From positions 1 through 64,000 of the forward strand of contig JANQES010000073.1 in the NCBI GenBank assembly GCA_028278205.1: DNA of 64,000 nucleotides. The letters run 5' to 3'. The stretch comes from Rhodothermales bacterium (GTDB lineage Bacteria > Bacteroidota > Rhodothermia > Rhodothermales > Bin80). Within the stretch, counting starts at the first letter, position 1. Each line of letters begins with the position of its first letter. Positions 25,240-33,149 of the stretch are shown here, in pieces. A model generated the notes under the pieces. That model was not told the origin of the DNA and searched no databases. It saw nothing but the letters and a program-made list of their open reading frames with translations. The translations under genes were made by a program, and so were the position numbers.

Positions 25240-25551
25240 GCGCCTGTTTCATCAAGATCGTAACAAGCCTGGGGTGGATGAGAACAACTTTTCTGCCTCT
25301 TCGGTGTCCGATGAAAAGGACGCATTATGGAACACGCGCCGTAGTAAATTCATACAGGGGCATCGTGTCTACCGAAATGCCCTTGGTGGAAAATCGCAAA
25401 TACCCTTATATTTAGGGCTTTGACCAAACACAGTGGCTCTTGGCACAGTCCTGGCCCTGACGCTCCCCGTAAGCAAACGCAACCCCCAGGGTTTTTCGAA
25501 ACCCTTTACCCTTTCGTCACGCCACTGCAACCAAACCCACTGCACGCTGAG
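25240..25551. other. Gap between the two TPR genes
   Basis: The 312 bases contain no convincing gene. A small hairpin, agggttt-ttcg-aaaccct (25488-25505), lies 47 bases before the second gene; it lacks a T-run and so is a weak terminator candidate. Confidence 0.5.
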
Positions 25552-26391
25552 ATGACCGCGAAACGCATCAACCTGACGAGGCTGGCTTCTTGCGCCCTGC
25601 TGATGGCTTTCCTGATGGCCGGGATGAGCGCCTCCTCCGCCCTGGCGCAAAAGGACTATAAAAAGGTCTACAACGACGCCTTAACGGCTGCCAAGGCCAA
25701 GAACTACGCGCAAGCGCGCGGCTTATTCGCCGAAGCGGCCCCGCTGGCCCAGAACGCCGGAGACGCCGAGATCGCCAAGAAGTCCAAGTACGTCGCGGCT
25801 CAGATCGACTACAAGCTGGGCAACGCTGCCATCAAAGCCGAGAACTACGACCAGGCCCTGACGCACTACAAGGCCGGTACGGCGATGTATCCGGACTACG
25901 TCAAGAACAAGTACGGCGAAGGCCTCGCGCTGAAAAAGCTCGGCCGTATCGACGAAGCCCTGACCGTGTGGAAAGGCGTTGCTGAAGGCCCCGAGCGCCA
26001 GACGGCCCGCACCGCCGCCAAGGCCATCCGCGACCACTTCTACTACCAGGCCTCCTCGGCGGTGAGCAAGAACAACGCTACGGCTTCCGATGCCGATCGC
26101 GCCGTGGCCGCGCTCAAAGCCTCCGAGGAATACCTCGAACCCGACGCCGACTACTACTACTACACGGCCGTCGCGCACAACATCAAAGGCAACACTGGCG
26201 CCTGCATCACCGCAGCCAACAAAGCCCTCGACATGCACCGAGGCAGCAAGACCGACAAAGCCAAGATCTACTTTGTCAAGGGCGAAGCGCTGATGTACTC
26301 GGGCGACACCGAAGGCGCCAAGGCTGCGTTTGCCAACGCCGCCTACGGCAGCTACCGGCAGTCGGCCCAGCACTACCTCGATACGCTCTAA
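25552..26391 (+). CDS. Exported tetratricopeptide-repeat protein
   Basis: Protein of 279 residues with a signal peptide ending SSALAQ and TPR-type helical repeats such as KAKNYAQARGLFAEAAPLAQ, IKAENYDQALTHYKAGTAMYP and CITAANKALDM. The start ATG 25552 is chosen because the hydrophobic signal follows it directly; an upstream in-frame start would place 44 non-signal residues before it. It shares organisation and composition with the preceding TPR gene, so the pair may be a duplication. An intrinsic terminator follows. Confidence 0.88.
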   Translation: MTAKRINLTRLASCALLMAFLMAGMSASSALAQKDYKKVYNDALTAAKAKNYAQARGLFAEAAPLAQNAGDAEIAKKSKYVAAQIDYKLGNAAIKAENYDQALTHYKAGTAMYPDYVKNKYGEGLALKKLGRIDEALTVWKGVAEGPERQTARTAAKAIRDHFYYQASSAVSKNNATASDADRAVAALKASEEYLEPDADYYYYTAVAHNIKGNTGACITAANKALDMHRGSKTDKAKIYFVKGEALMYSGDTEGAKAAFANAAYGSYRQSAQHYLDTL

Positions 26392-26410
26392 GCCGGGCGT
26401 TCACCGCTTT

Positions 26411-26446
26411 AAAAGCCCGTGGTCCTTCCGGACTGCGGGCTTTTTG
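26411..26446 (+). terminator. Intrinsic terminator after the second TPR gene
   Basis: aaaagcccg and cgggctttttg form the stem around a GTCC-TTCC-GGAC inner stem and loop, ending in a T-run 20 bases past the stop codon. This is the clearest classic terminator in the window. Confidence 0.9.
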
Positions 26447-26554
26447 CTTGGAAAAATGGGAGCGGTCCCACGGACCGGATAGGAGCTTTTGATGGTGTTT
26501 GCGTCTTCTGGTGCTATACTTCAATGTCTGGTGCTCATTGAAAGGGCGAAAGGG

Positions 26555-26612
26555 AGAGAGGGCGAAAGGGAGATAAAGCGGTTCTTCTCCCTCTCCCCCT
26601 TTCGCCCTCTCT
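26555..26612. repeat. Word-hairpin (AAAGGGAGAG type)
   Basis: agagagggcgaaaggg (26555-26570) and ccctttcgccctctct (26597-26612) are perfect 16-bp complements. The word resembles the hairpin at 24136-24200 but the loop is unrelated. Confidence 0.8.
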
Positions 26613-26642
26613 TGCTGTGCAGGCGCTCATAACATGTTCGGT

Positions 26643-26708
26643 ATCGTTCATGAGTCACGGGTGATGCGTCATGGGTGTTTTTCTCATGACCCGTGACTCA
26701 TGAACGAT
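26643..26708. repeat. Word-hairpin (TCATGAG type)
   Basis: The arms at 26643-26661 (atcgttcatgagtcacggg) and 26690-26708 are perfect 19-bp complements. It sits in tandem with the previous hairpin in a gap of 421 bases that holds no other gene. A relative lies at 39856-39932, and a shorter one at 3-87. Confidence 0.82.
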
Positions 26709-26812
26709 GACCAACGCCAACGGGGATACAGCGTGATACCATCAAGAATATCGCAAAACATTGTCTTGCCTGCTTAACTAAGCTTTGCTTCACGCATCGG
26801 GTTCAACAAACT

Positions 26813-27541
26813 ATGACCATCCGCGCGCTTACACTCGACTTTTGGAATACGATGGTAGATGCCCGCACCAACAGCGCGCGCCGGCAACAACAACGCCTCG
26901 ACCACCTGCTCCGGGTCGTGCGTACCTATCGCCCGGAGGCTACCGAAGAGATCGTCCGGACGGCCCATCGCGAAGCGGCACGCCTCTACGATACGATGTG
27001 GAAACAGCAGCACCGCACGCCCGGCGCCTCGGCCCTGATACACGGTATCTGGGAGGCGCTCGGCCTCGCCGTGGACGAAGCGCACCATACCGAAACCGTA
27101 CGTGTCTTCGAAGACGGCGTGCTCTTCGGCCCGCCTGAGTTTGCCGACGGCCTCGAAAGCACCCTGGCCTGGGCCGCTGAACGCTACCGACTCGGCATCA
27201 TCTCAGACACGATGTTCTCGCCGGGCCGTGTCATCCGGCGCCTGCTCCAACGCCGGGGCATGCTTCAGTACTTCGAAGCCTTTGTGTTCTCCGACGAGGT
27301 GGGCTTCTCTAAACCCGACGTCCGCGCCTTCGAACAAGCCGGGCTGGCCCTCGGCGCGACAGCCCACGAAATGGCACACATCGGCGACTTGCGCCGCACC
27401 GACGTGGCCGGCGCCCAGAACGCAGGTCTCAAAGCCATCCTCTTCACCGGCGTCCACGAAGACCCGCACGAGGCCCCCGTCCCCGATGCCGTACTCCCTC
27501 ACTGGCAGACCTTGCCGGAGGTGCTGGAGCAAATGGGGTAA
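26813..27541 (+). CDS. HAD-superfamily hydrolase
   Basis: Protein of 242 residues. Motif I is LDFWNTMVD, the D-x-W-x-T form common in haloacid-dehalogenase-like phosphatases; motif II is GIISDTM; the motif III Lys is in GFSKPDVRAF; and motif IV is HIGDLRRTDVAGAQ. A helical cap (about 20-110) fits a class I cap. It probably dephosphorylates a small phosphate ester in the cytoplasm. The substrate is unknown. It lies directly upstream of sugar-modification genes but a word-hairpin separates them. Confidence 0.88.
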   Translation: MTIRALTLDFWNTMVDARTNSARRQQQRLDHLLRVVRTYRPEATEEIVRTAHREAARLYDTMWKQQHRTPGASALIHGIWEALGLAVDEAHHTETVRVFEDGVLFGPPEFADGLESTLAWAAERYRLGIISDTMFSPGRVIRRLLQRRGMLQYFEAFVFSDEVGFSKPDVRAFEQAGLALGATAHEMAHIGDLRRTDVAGAQNAGLKAILFTGVHEDPHEAPVPDAVLPHWQTLPEVLEQMG

Positions 27542-27549
27542 ATGTTTTG

Positions 27550-27609
27550 GTGTTATGGTGTTTTAGTGCGATCAACTCAAACACTAAAACACTACAACAC
27601 TATAACACA
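27550..27609. repeat. Word-hairpin (GTGTTTT type)
   Basis: gtgttatggtgttttagtg (27550-27568) pairs with cactaaaacac...cactataacac (27582-27609) around gcgatcaactcaaa. The loop octamer gatcaact also occurs beside the equivalent arm at 18524-18531, so these two copies are related beyond the word itself. Confidence 0.78.
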
Positions 27610-27655
27610 CTTTCTTTGTAAAATCAGCACACATCGCCTAATCAAACCAGCCATC

Positions 27656-28435
27656 ATGCCCACCTCCACCATCGCCCCCTCAGCACGAATTAGCGAAGAC
27701 ACGACGCTCGGCCACTATTGTGTGATCGGGGCGGACGTCCAGATCGGCAACGGATGCCAGATCGGGCATCACGTCGTCATCCACGACGGCACCGTCATCG
27801 GAGACTTCGTCCGGATTGACGATCATACGACGATTGGCAAACAGCCCATGCGCGCGCCCAACAGCGCCGTCACGCAAGACACGCTGCAACCGCCCGCCCG
27901 CATCGGCAGCCGGTGCCTGATCGGGGCCGGCGTGGTGCTCTATGCCGGCTGCACCCTCGGCGAAAAAGTGCTCGTGGCCGACCTCGCCACCATCCGTGAA
28001 GCCGTGACGGTGGGCGCCTTCACCATCGTCGGGCGCGGCGTGGCTATCGAAAACAAATGCCGCATCGGGCGCTACTGCAAGCTCGAAACGAACGTCTACG
28101 TCACGGCCTATTCGGTGCTCGAAGACCGGGTCTTCGTCGCCCCCGGCGTGCTGACGAGCAATGACAACTTCATGGGCCGCACGGAGGAGCGGTTTAAGCA
28201 TTTCAAAGGCGTGACGGTGCAACGGGGCGGGCGCCTCGGCGTGGGCGCGGTGGTCTTGCCGGGCAAAGAGATCGGCCCTGACGCGGTGGTGGCCGCCGGC
28301 GCCGTGTTGACCAAAGACGCCCCGGCGCAGCAGATCTACGCAGGCGTCCCGGCCCGGCCTTTCCGCGCCGTCCCCGAAGAACAATTGCTGGACAATCAAG
28401 GCTGGGAAGATGCAACCGCAGATGAACGCGGATAG
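27656..28435 (+). CDS. Hexapeptide-repeat N-acetyltransferase (WlbB/WbpD type)
   Basis: Protein of 259 residues made almost wholly of left-handed beta-helix hexapeptides (VQIGNGCQIGHHVVIHDGTVIG onward), with a loop segment NFMGRTEERFKHFKGVTVQRG and a C-terminal GVPARPFRAVP that are typical of UDP-2-acetamido-3-amino-uronate N-acetyltransferases. The next two genes are an aminotransferase and an oxidoreductase of the same route, supporting this call. The start at ATG 27656 begins the helix coils; upstream in-frame codons translate the word-hairpin. The final codons (ATADERG and stop) are themselves part of another word-hairpin arm. Confidence 0.85.
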   Translation: MPTSTIAPSARISEDTTLGHYCVIGADVQIGNGCQIGHHVVIHDGTVIGDFVRIDDHTTIGKQPMRAPNSAVTQDTLQPPARIGSRCLIGAGVVLYAGCTLGEKVLVADLATIREAVTVGAFTIVGRGVAIENKCRIGRYCKLETNVYVTAYSVLEDRVFVAPGVLTSNDNFMGRTEERFKHFKGVTVQRGGRLGVGAVVLPGKEIGPDAVVAAGAVLTKDAPAQQIYAGVPARPFRAVPEEQLLDNQGWEDATADERG

Positions 28436-28507
28436 ACGCAGATAGACACAGATGATTGGTGCAGAACGCGGCCCATCTGCGCCTATCCGCGTCCATCTGC
28501 GGTTGCA
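28411..28507. repeat. Word-hairpin overlapping the 3' end of the acetyltransferase gene
   Basis: The arms at 28411-28443 and 28475-28507 match at 31 of 33 positions, built from cgcagatgaacgcggatagacg-like words. The first arm contains the last eight codons and the TAG stop of the gene, so the repeat supplies coding sequence. Confidence 0.85.
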
Positions 28508-28626
28508 GAGATGGACGAAATTCTTGCTAATCTCTTCCTCTCGTCTGATCACAAGGCTTCTTGAAGGGGTATCTTATCCGGCAAACATTCGCCATTCGAC
28601 ACTCGTCATTCAACATTCTCGATGGG

Positions 28627-29763
28627 ATGGATATACAGATGGTAGATCTGCGGGGGCAATACCTCGCTATCAAAGAAGAAATCGATGACGCCATCGCCGA
28701 GGTGCTCGGCTCGACGCGATTCATCAAAGGGCCGGTGGTCGGAAAGCTGGAGTACGAGCTGGCCGGTTATCTCGACGGCGCCTACGCGCTGGGCGTGGGC
28801 AACGGCACCGACGCGCTCCAGGTGGCCTTCATGGCCCTCGGCATCGGGCCGGGCGATGAGGTCATCACCCCGGCGTTTACCTTCATCGCTACAGCAGAGG
28901 CGGCGGCGCTGCTCGGCGCCACACCCGTCTTCGTCGACATCGATCCCCAGACGTTCAACATCGACCCGGACCGGATCGAGGAACTGATTACGCCGCGCAC
29001 AAAAGCCATCGTGCCGGTCCACCTCTTCGGCCAATCGGCAGATCTCGATCCGATCCTGGAGGTTGCCCAACGGCACGGGCTGCCTGTCATCGAAGACAAT
29101 GCGCAGGCCATCGGCGCGACGTATAAAGGCCGTAAGATCGGCTATCTCGGAGCAATCGGCACGCTGTCGTTTTTCCCGGCTAAAAACCTGGGCGCCTACG
29201 GCGACGGCGGCGCAGTGCTGACCAACGACGAGGGCCTCTACGAGCACATGAAGATGATCACCAACCACGGCGGGCGGCATAAGTATTACAACGAAATCGT
29301 CGGCGTCAACAGCCGCCTCGATGCGCTTCAGGCCGCCATCCTGCGCGTGAAGCTGCGCCACCTCGACGCCTTCATCGAGACTCGCCGCCAGGCCGCCGAC
29401 CACTACGACGCGCTCTTCGCCGAAAGCGACTACATCACCACGCCTCCCCGCGCGCCGTATGCCCGGCACACCTTCCACCAGTACACCCTGCGCATCGCGC
29501 CGGAAGCACCCGGCGGGCGGGATGCGCTGCGAGATCACCTCAAAGATAAAGACATCCCGCACGGGGTGTATTATCCGGTGCCGTTGCACAAGCTCCCCGT
29601 CTTCGCCGAACCCGGCGCCATGCGCCAGGGCGACTTATCGGAGACCGAGCGTGCCGCCGCCGAAGTCATCTCGCTGCCGATGCATACCGAGCTGACGGCA
29701 GCGCAGCAGGACTATATCGCGGGAGCGGTGTTGGAGTTTGTGGAGCAACGAGCAGCAGTGTGA
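28627..29763 (+). CDS. PLP-dependent sugar aminotransferase (DegT/DnrJ/EryC1, WbpE-like)
   Basis: Protein of 378 residues. It opens MDIQMVDLRGQY as WbpE-type enzymes do, has ALGVGNGTDALQVAF for cofactor phosphate, the Asp-containing VIEDNAQAIGA and the Schiff-base Lys in SFFPAKNLGAYGDGGAV. It should transfer an amino group from glutamate to a 3-keto nucleotide sugar. The pair with the next gene (3-dehydrogenase) and the previous one (acetyltransferase) matches steps B, E and D of the UDP-2,3-diacetamido-uronic acid pathway. ATG 28627 is used because an upstream in-frame TTG would translate repeat sequence. Confidence 0.9.
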   Translation: MDIQMVDLRGQYLAIKEEIDDAIAEVLGSTRFIKGPVVGKLEYELAGYLDGAYALGVGNGTDALQVAFMALGIGPGDEVITPAFTFIATAEAAALLGATPVFVDIDPQTFNIDPDRIEELITPRTKAIVPVHLFGQSADLDPILEVAQRHGLPVIEDNAQAIGATYKGRKIGYLGAIGTLSFFPAKNLGAYGDGGAVLTNDEGLYEHMKMITNHGGRHKYYNEIVGVNSRLDALQAAILRVKLRHLDAFIETRRQAADHYDALFAESDYITTPPRAPYARHTFHQYTLRIAPEAPGGRDALRDHLKDKDIPHGVYYPVPLHKLPVFAEPGAMRQGDLSETERAAAEVISLPMHTELTAAQQDYIAGAVLEFVEQRAAV

Positions 29764-29768
29764 GAATT

Positions 29769-29907
29769 CAATTTTGGATTTTAGATTTTGGATTGATATC
29801 CGCTACGCTATTCAGCAAACGAAAAAGTTGCGCCAGTTGAAAAAGGCAACACTTTCATCGTCGTTGAATACGGATCGAGAAGCGACCAATCCAAAATCCA
29901 AAATTTG
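29769..29907. repeat. Word-hairpin (GGATTTT type)
   Basis: caattttggattttagattttggattg (arm 1, 29769-29795) is a reiterated 8-9 base word; arm 2 at 29887-29907 is its imperfect reverse complement. It fills the 166-base gap between aminotransferase and oxidoreductase genes and resembles the hairpin at 2455-2522. Confidence 0.75.
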
Positions 29908-29929
29908 TCTTTCCTGAAGCCAACCAACC

Positions 29930-30961
29930 ATGACCGAACGAACCATCCAGCTTGCTCAGGTAGGCGTCGGGTATTGGGGCAAGAACCTGTTGCGTAATTT
30001 TGATGCGCTGCCCGGCGCCGAGGTCGTGACGGTGTGCGACCAGAACCCCGATGTGCTGGCCCGCCTGGCCCGGCAATATCCCGGCCTCGCAACGACACGC
30101 CATTATCAAGACGTGCTCGACGACGGCGACGTCGAGGGCGTTGTCGTGGCCACCGAGACGCCGCTGCATTTTGCCATGGCCGAGGCCGCGCTGCAAGCTG
30201 GCAAGCACGTCTTCGTCGAAAAGCCGATGGCGCAGACGACGGCAGAGGCCGAGCGGCTCGTGGCGCTGGCCGAGGCGCAGGGCCGGCACCTGATGGTCGG
30301 GCATTTGCTGCTCTATCACCCGGCGTTCCGCTACGTCGAAGACCTGATCCGGCAGGGCAATCTCGGCGAGGTCTATTACCTCTACAGCATGCGCGTCAAC
30401 CTGGGCATCATCCGGCAACGCGAAAATGCGCTGGAGAGCCTCGCCCCGCACGACCTGTCGGTGGCCCTGTCGTTTCTCAACCAGAAACCCGTGGCGATCT
30501 CGGCACAGGGCCAGGCCTATCTGCAACCCAACATCGAAGACGTAGCCTTTGCCACGGTGTTCTTCGAAGACGGCGCCCTGGCGCACCTGCACACGAGCTG
30601 GCTCGACCCTCACAAGATCCGCAAAGTCACCGTCGTCGGCAGCAAAAAGATGGCCGTCATCGACGATGGCGAGCCGAATGAGAAGGTTCGGCTTTACGAC
30701 AAAGGCGTGGTGCTCCAACCCGGCGAGACGCCCTATACCAACTATGCCGAAGCCATGGCGCTGCGCTCCGGCGATATCCACATCCCCAGGATCGACATGC
30801 AGGAGCCGTTGCGCCTCGAATGCCGGCACTTTGCAGACTGCATCCGCACCGGGCAGACGCCGCGCACAGACGGACGCAACGGGCTGGCCGTGGTCCGCCT
30901 GCTGGAAGCGGCGCAGCAATCGCTGGCCCAAAACGGCACGACCATCCCGATTTCGGCGTAG
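29930..30961 (+). CDS. Gfo/Idh/MocA-family nucleotide-sugar oxidoreductase (WlbA/WbpB-like)
   Basis: Protein of 343 residues with an N-terminal NAD-binding fold (QLAQVGVGYWGKNLLRNF), the family motif FVEKPMA near residue 100 that contributes the catalytic Lys, and a C-terminal beta-sheet domain with LAPHDLSVALSF. With the preceding genes it probably oxidises C3 of a UDP-N-acetyl-glucuronate so the aminotransferase can act. The dehydrogenase that makes the uronate (WbpA type) is not in the window. Family call firm, substrate inferred. Confidence 0.88.
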   Translation: MTERTIQLAQVGVGYWGKNLLRNFDALPGAEVVTVCDQNPDVLARLARQYPGLATTRHYQDVLDDGDVEGVVVATETPLHFAMAEAALQAGKHVFVEKPMAQTTAEAERLVALAEAQGRHLMVGHLLLYHPAFRYVEDLIRQGNLGEVYYLYSMRVNLGIIRQRENALESLAPHDLSVALSFLNQKPVAISAQGQAYLQPNIEDVAFATVFFEDGALAHLHTSWLDPHKIRKVTVVGSKKMAVIDDGEPNEKVRLYDKGVVLQPGETPYTNYAEAMALRSGDIHIPRIDMQEPLRLECRHFADCIRTGQTPRTDGRNGLAVVRLLEAAQQSLAQNGTTIPISA

Positions 30962-30990
30962 TGTTCTTGGGAAGGATTGTTTATTATGCG

Positions 30991-31049
30991 TGAAACGTAA
31001 AACGCGAGGGTGCTGGTAGAAAGGTCGAGACAGGCACCCTCACGTTTCA
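30991..31049. repeat. Short bulged word-hairpin before the Wzi-like gene
   Basis: tgaaacgt (30991-30998) pairs with acgtttca (31042-31049), and gagggtgc (31006-31013) with gcaccctc (31034-31041), leaving a 7-base bulge on one side. The element ends 20 bases before the next start. Confidence 0.65.
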
Positions 31050-31069
31050 ATAACGCTAAACCTCTCCGT

Positions 31070-32749
31070 ATGCGCCTTCGTTTGCTTTTCTGCCTGTTCG
31101 TGGTGCTCGGCGGGGTGATGCCGGGCTGGGCGCAGCAGGACGGCCTGTTGCAACTCAACGATCCGTTGCACCGTTTTTTGCTCCGCCAGCAGGTGCTCGG
31201 ACGCCTCCCCGATGCTTTTCTGAGCCATCAGCCGCTCTCGGCCTACGAGGCCCAACGTTACCTCGACTCGCTCGACTCGCTCGCCACCCAGACCATCGCG
31301 CTCTCGCCGGTTGACTGGCAGCTTTATGCCCGCTTCCGAGGCCGCGCGCCCGGCCCCGGCGTCGCGACGTTTCGTAAGGCGATGCCGTTCAGCTTTCGCA
31401 ACGGGCGCGACTTCGTCTCGATCGATCATGAGGACTATGCGGTCCAGGTTAATCCGCTGTTTTACCTGACCTACGGCCGGGCGCGGCAGACCGCCCGAGG
31501 AGATCGCGACACCTCTGTGCCGGTCTGGCAAAACACGCGGGGCGTGCGCGCTTCCGGCCACATCGGCAAGCATATCTTCTTCGAGACCCGCCTGCAAGAA
31601 AATCAGCGACGCGACGCATGGCCGGCGTTTCAGACCGTCAAAGAAACAGCCCCGCGCCTGGGCGCCAGTAAGTTCAACGAAGGCCGGCAAGCCTACGACT
31701 ACTGGTTTGTGACGGGCCTGGTGGGCTTCCGCTCCCAATACTTCGAGGTGCGCCTCGGGCGCGATCACAACCGATGGGGCTTCGGCAAGGGCAGCCTCAT
31801 GCTCTCGAACTATGCCACGACGTACGACCAACTCCAGATCCGCACCACGTTCTGGCGCGTGCAATACACCAACCTGTTTACGAGCCTCGCCAGCCCCAGC
31901 GCCGGGCAGGACGAGTTTGTGCCGCGCCGCTACGGGGCCTTTCACCGGCTCGCTATTGCCCTGCCGGCGGGCTTCCAGGCCGAACTCTTCGAGACCATCA
32001 TGTTTGCCTCGTCCGACAGCCTGGGCCTGCGCGATGCCGGCTTCGACGTCGCCTATTTGAATCCGATCATCTTCTACCGCGCCGTCGAGGTCGAACGAGC
32101 GGGCCTGCTCGACAACTCCTTGCTCGGCGGCGGGCTGGCCTGGGTGGCGCTGCCGGGGCTGCGCTTGCACACCCAGTTGCTGCTCGACGAATTCCGGCTC
32201 GGACAACTCGGCAACGGGTGGTGGGCCAACAAATGGGGCTGGCTGGCCGGTTTCGATCTCGTCGATTGGCCGCTGAGCAATCTCATGGTGCGCATGGAGT
32301 ATGCCCGGCTCCGGCCCTATCTCTACAGCCATCGAACCCCCACCGCCGCCTACCTTCACTACGACGACTTGCTCGGCCATCCGGCGGGCCCTAACGCGCG
32401 CGACCTCGCTCTCTTCCTGGATTATCAACCCACGACGCGTCTCCGGGCGTCCCTGAGCGTGGCCTACACGCAGCGCGGGCGCAACACCGATACCGAAAAC
32501 TTCGGATCCGACCCCTCGCTCTCGTCCAACTCACGCGTCTCCGACACCGACGTCAACCTGCTTCAAGGCATTCGGCAAAATCAATGGCTTCTGGAAGCCT
32601 ACGCCGGTTATGAATTGCTGCCCGACGTCTACCTCGAACTGGCCGTGCGCGCCGAATCGATCGACGACGACGAGACGGGCCTGGACCGCTACGTGGCGCC
32701 GTTCGTGATGCTACGCTGGGGCCTGCCGTTCCAGAGTACGCGGTATTGA
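31070..32749 (+). CDS. Wzi-like capsule assembly outer-membrane protein
   Basis: Protein of 559 residues. A signal peptide (MRLRLLFCLFVVLGGVMPGWAQ) is followed by a helical N-terminal segment and alternating amphipathic strands rich in aromatic residues, as in the Wzi family that anchors capsule polysaccharide at the cell surface. The WGFGKGSLMLSNYATTYDQLQ region and the C-terminal strand ending in RWGLPFQSTRY fit a beta-barrel. Its place between diacetamido-sugar genes and a CapD-type dehydratase supports a surface-polysaccharide role. ATG 31070 is chosen for its signal peptide. Confidence 0.83.
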   Translation: MRLRLLFCLFVVLGGVMPGWAQQDGLLQLNDPLHRFLLRQQVLGRLPDAFLSHQPLSAYEAQRYLDSLDSLATQTIALSPVDWQLYARFRGRAPGPGVATFRKAMPFSFRNGRDFVSIDHEDYAVQVNPLFYLTYGRARQTARGDRDTSVPVWQNTRGVRASGHIGKHIFFETRLQENQRRDAWPAFQTVKETAPRLGASKFNEGRQAYDYWFVTGLVGFRSQYFEVRLGRDHNRWGFGKGSLMLSNYATTYDQLQIRTTFWRVQYTNLFTSLASPSAGQDEFVPRRYGAFHRLAIALPAGFQAELFETIMFASSDSLGLRDAGFDVAYLNPIIFYRAVEVERAGLLDNSLLGGGLAWVALPGLRLHTQLLLDEFRLGQLGNGWWANKWGWLAGFDLVDWPLSNLMVRMEYARLRPYLYSHRTPTAAYLHYDDLLGHPAGPNARDLALFLDYQPTTRLRASLSVAYTQRGRNTDTENFGSDPSLSSNSRVSDTDVNLLQGIRQNQWLLEAYAGYELLPDVYLELAVRAESIDDDETGLDRYVAPFVMLRWGLPFQSTRY

Positions 32750-32835
32750 GGTGGCTTTGGGGACGTTTTGCGGTAATCCCCGGCGTAGCGCGGTTGGCGT
32801 GGGTCATTACGCTCGCCTGCGGCTCGCGGTCATAG

Positions 32836-33080
32836 GGGCTCGCTTTGCTCGCTGTCATTATGCTCGCTTTGCTCACGTCAATTGCGCCTTCGGCGCGTCA
32901 TTTATTGTCAATGCGAATTCAGCGTTGAAATAGAAAGCCGTTGAAAACAAGCTGAAAACGGCGAAAACTATACCTGCCAGGTTTTGGAAACCTGGCAGGT
33001 ATACTCCAAATTCCCCAACCCTTAATTCGCATTGTCATAGGTTGAACGCGACAATAAATGACGGCGAGCGAAGCGAGCCC
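32836..33080. repeat. Large nested palindromic element between convergent genes
   Basis: Four nested arms are present: gggctcgctttgctcgc (32836-32852) with 33064-33080 (16 of 17); cgtcatttattgtc (32896-32909) with 33050-33063 (perfect 14); aatgcgaatt (32910-32919) with 33024-33033; and a central atacctgccaggttt (32970-32984) with 32988-33002 (perfect 15, 3-base loop). It occupies the 400-base gap between the Wzi-like gene and the opposing dehydratase gene and could terminate transcription in both directions. Confidence 0.88.
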
Positions 33081-33149
33081 CATGACGCGACTGAAGGGAG
33101 CCCAATGACGCACGTCATGCGTGCAACTGACGCGAACGAAGTGAGCCAC

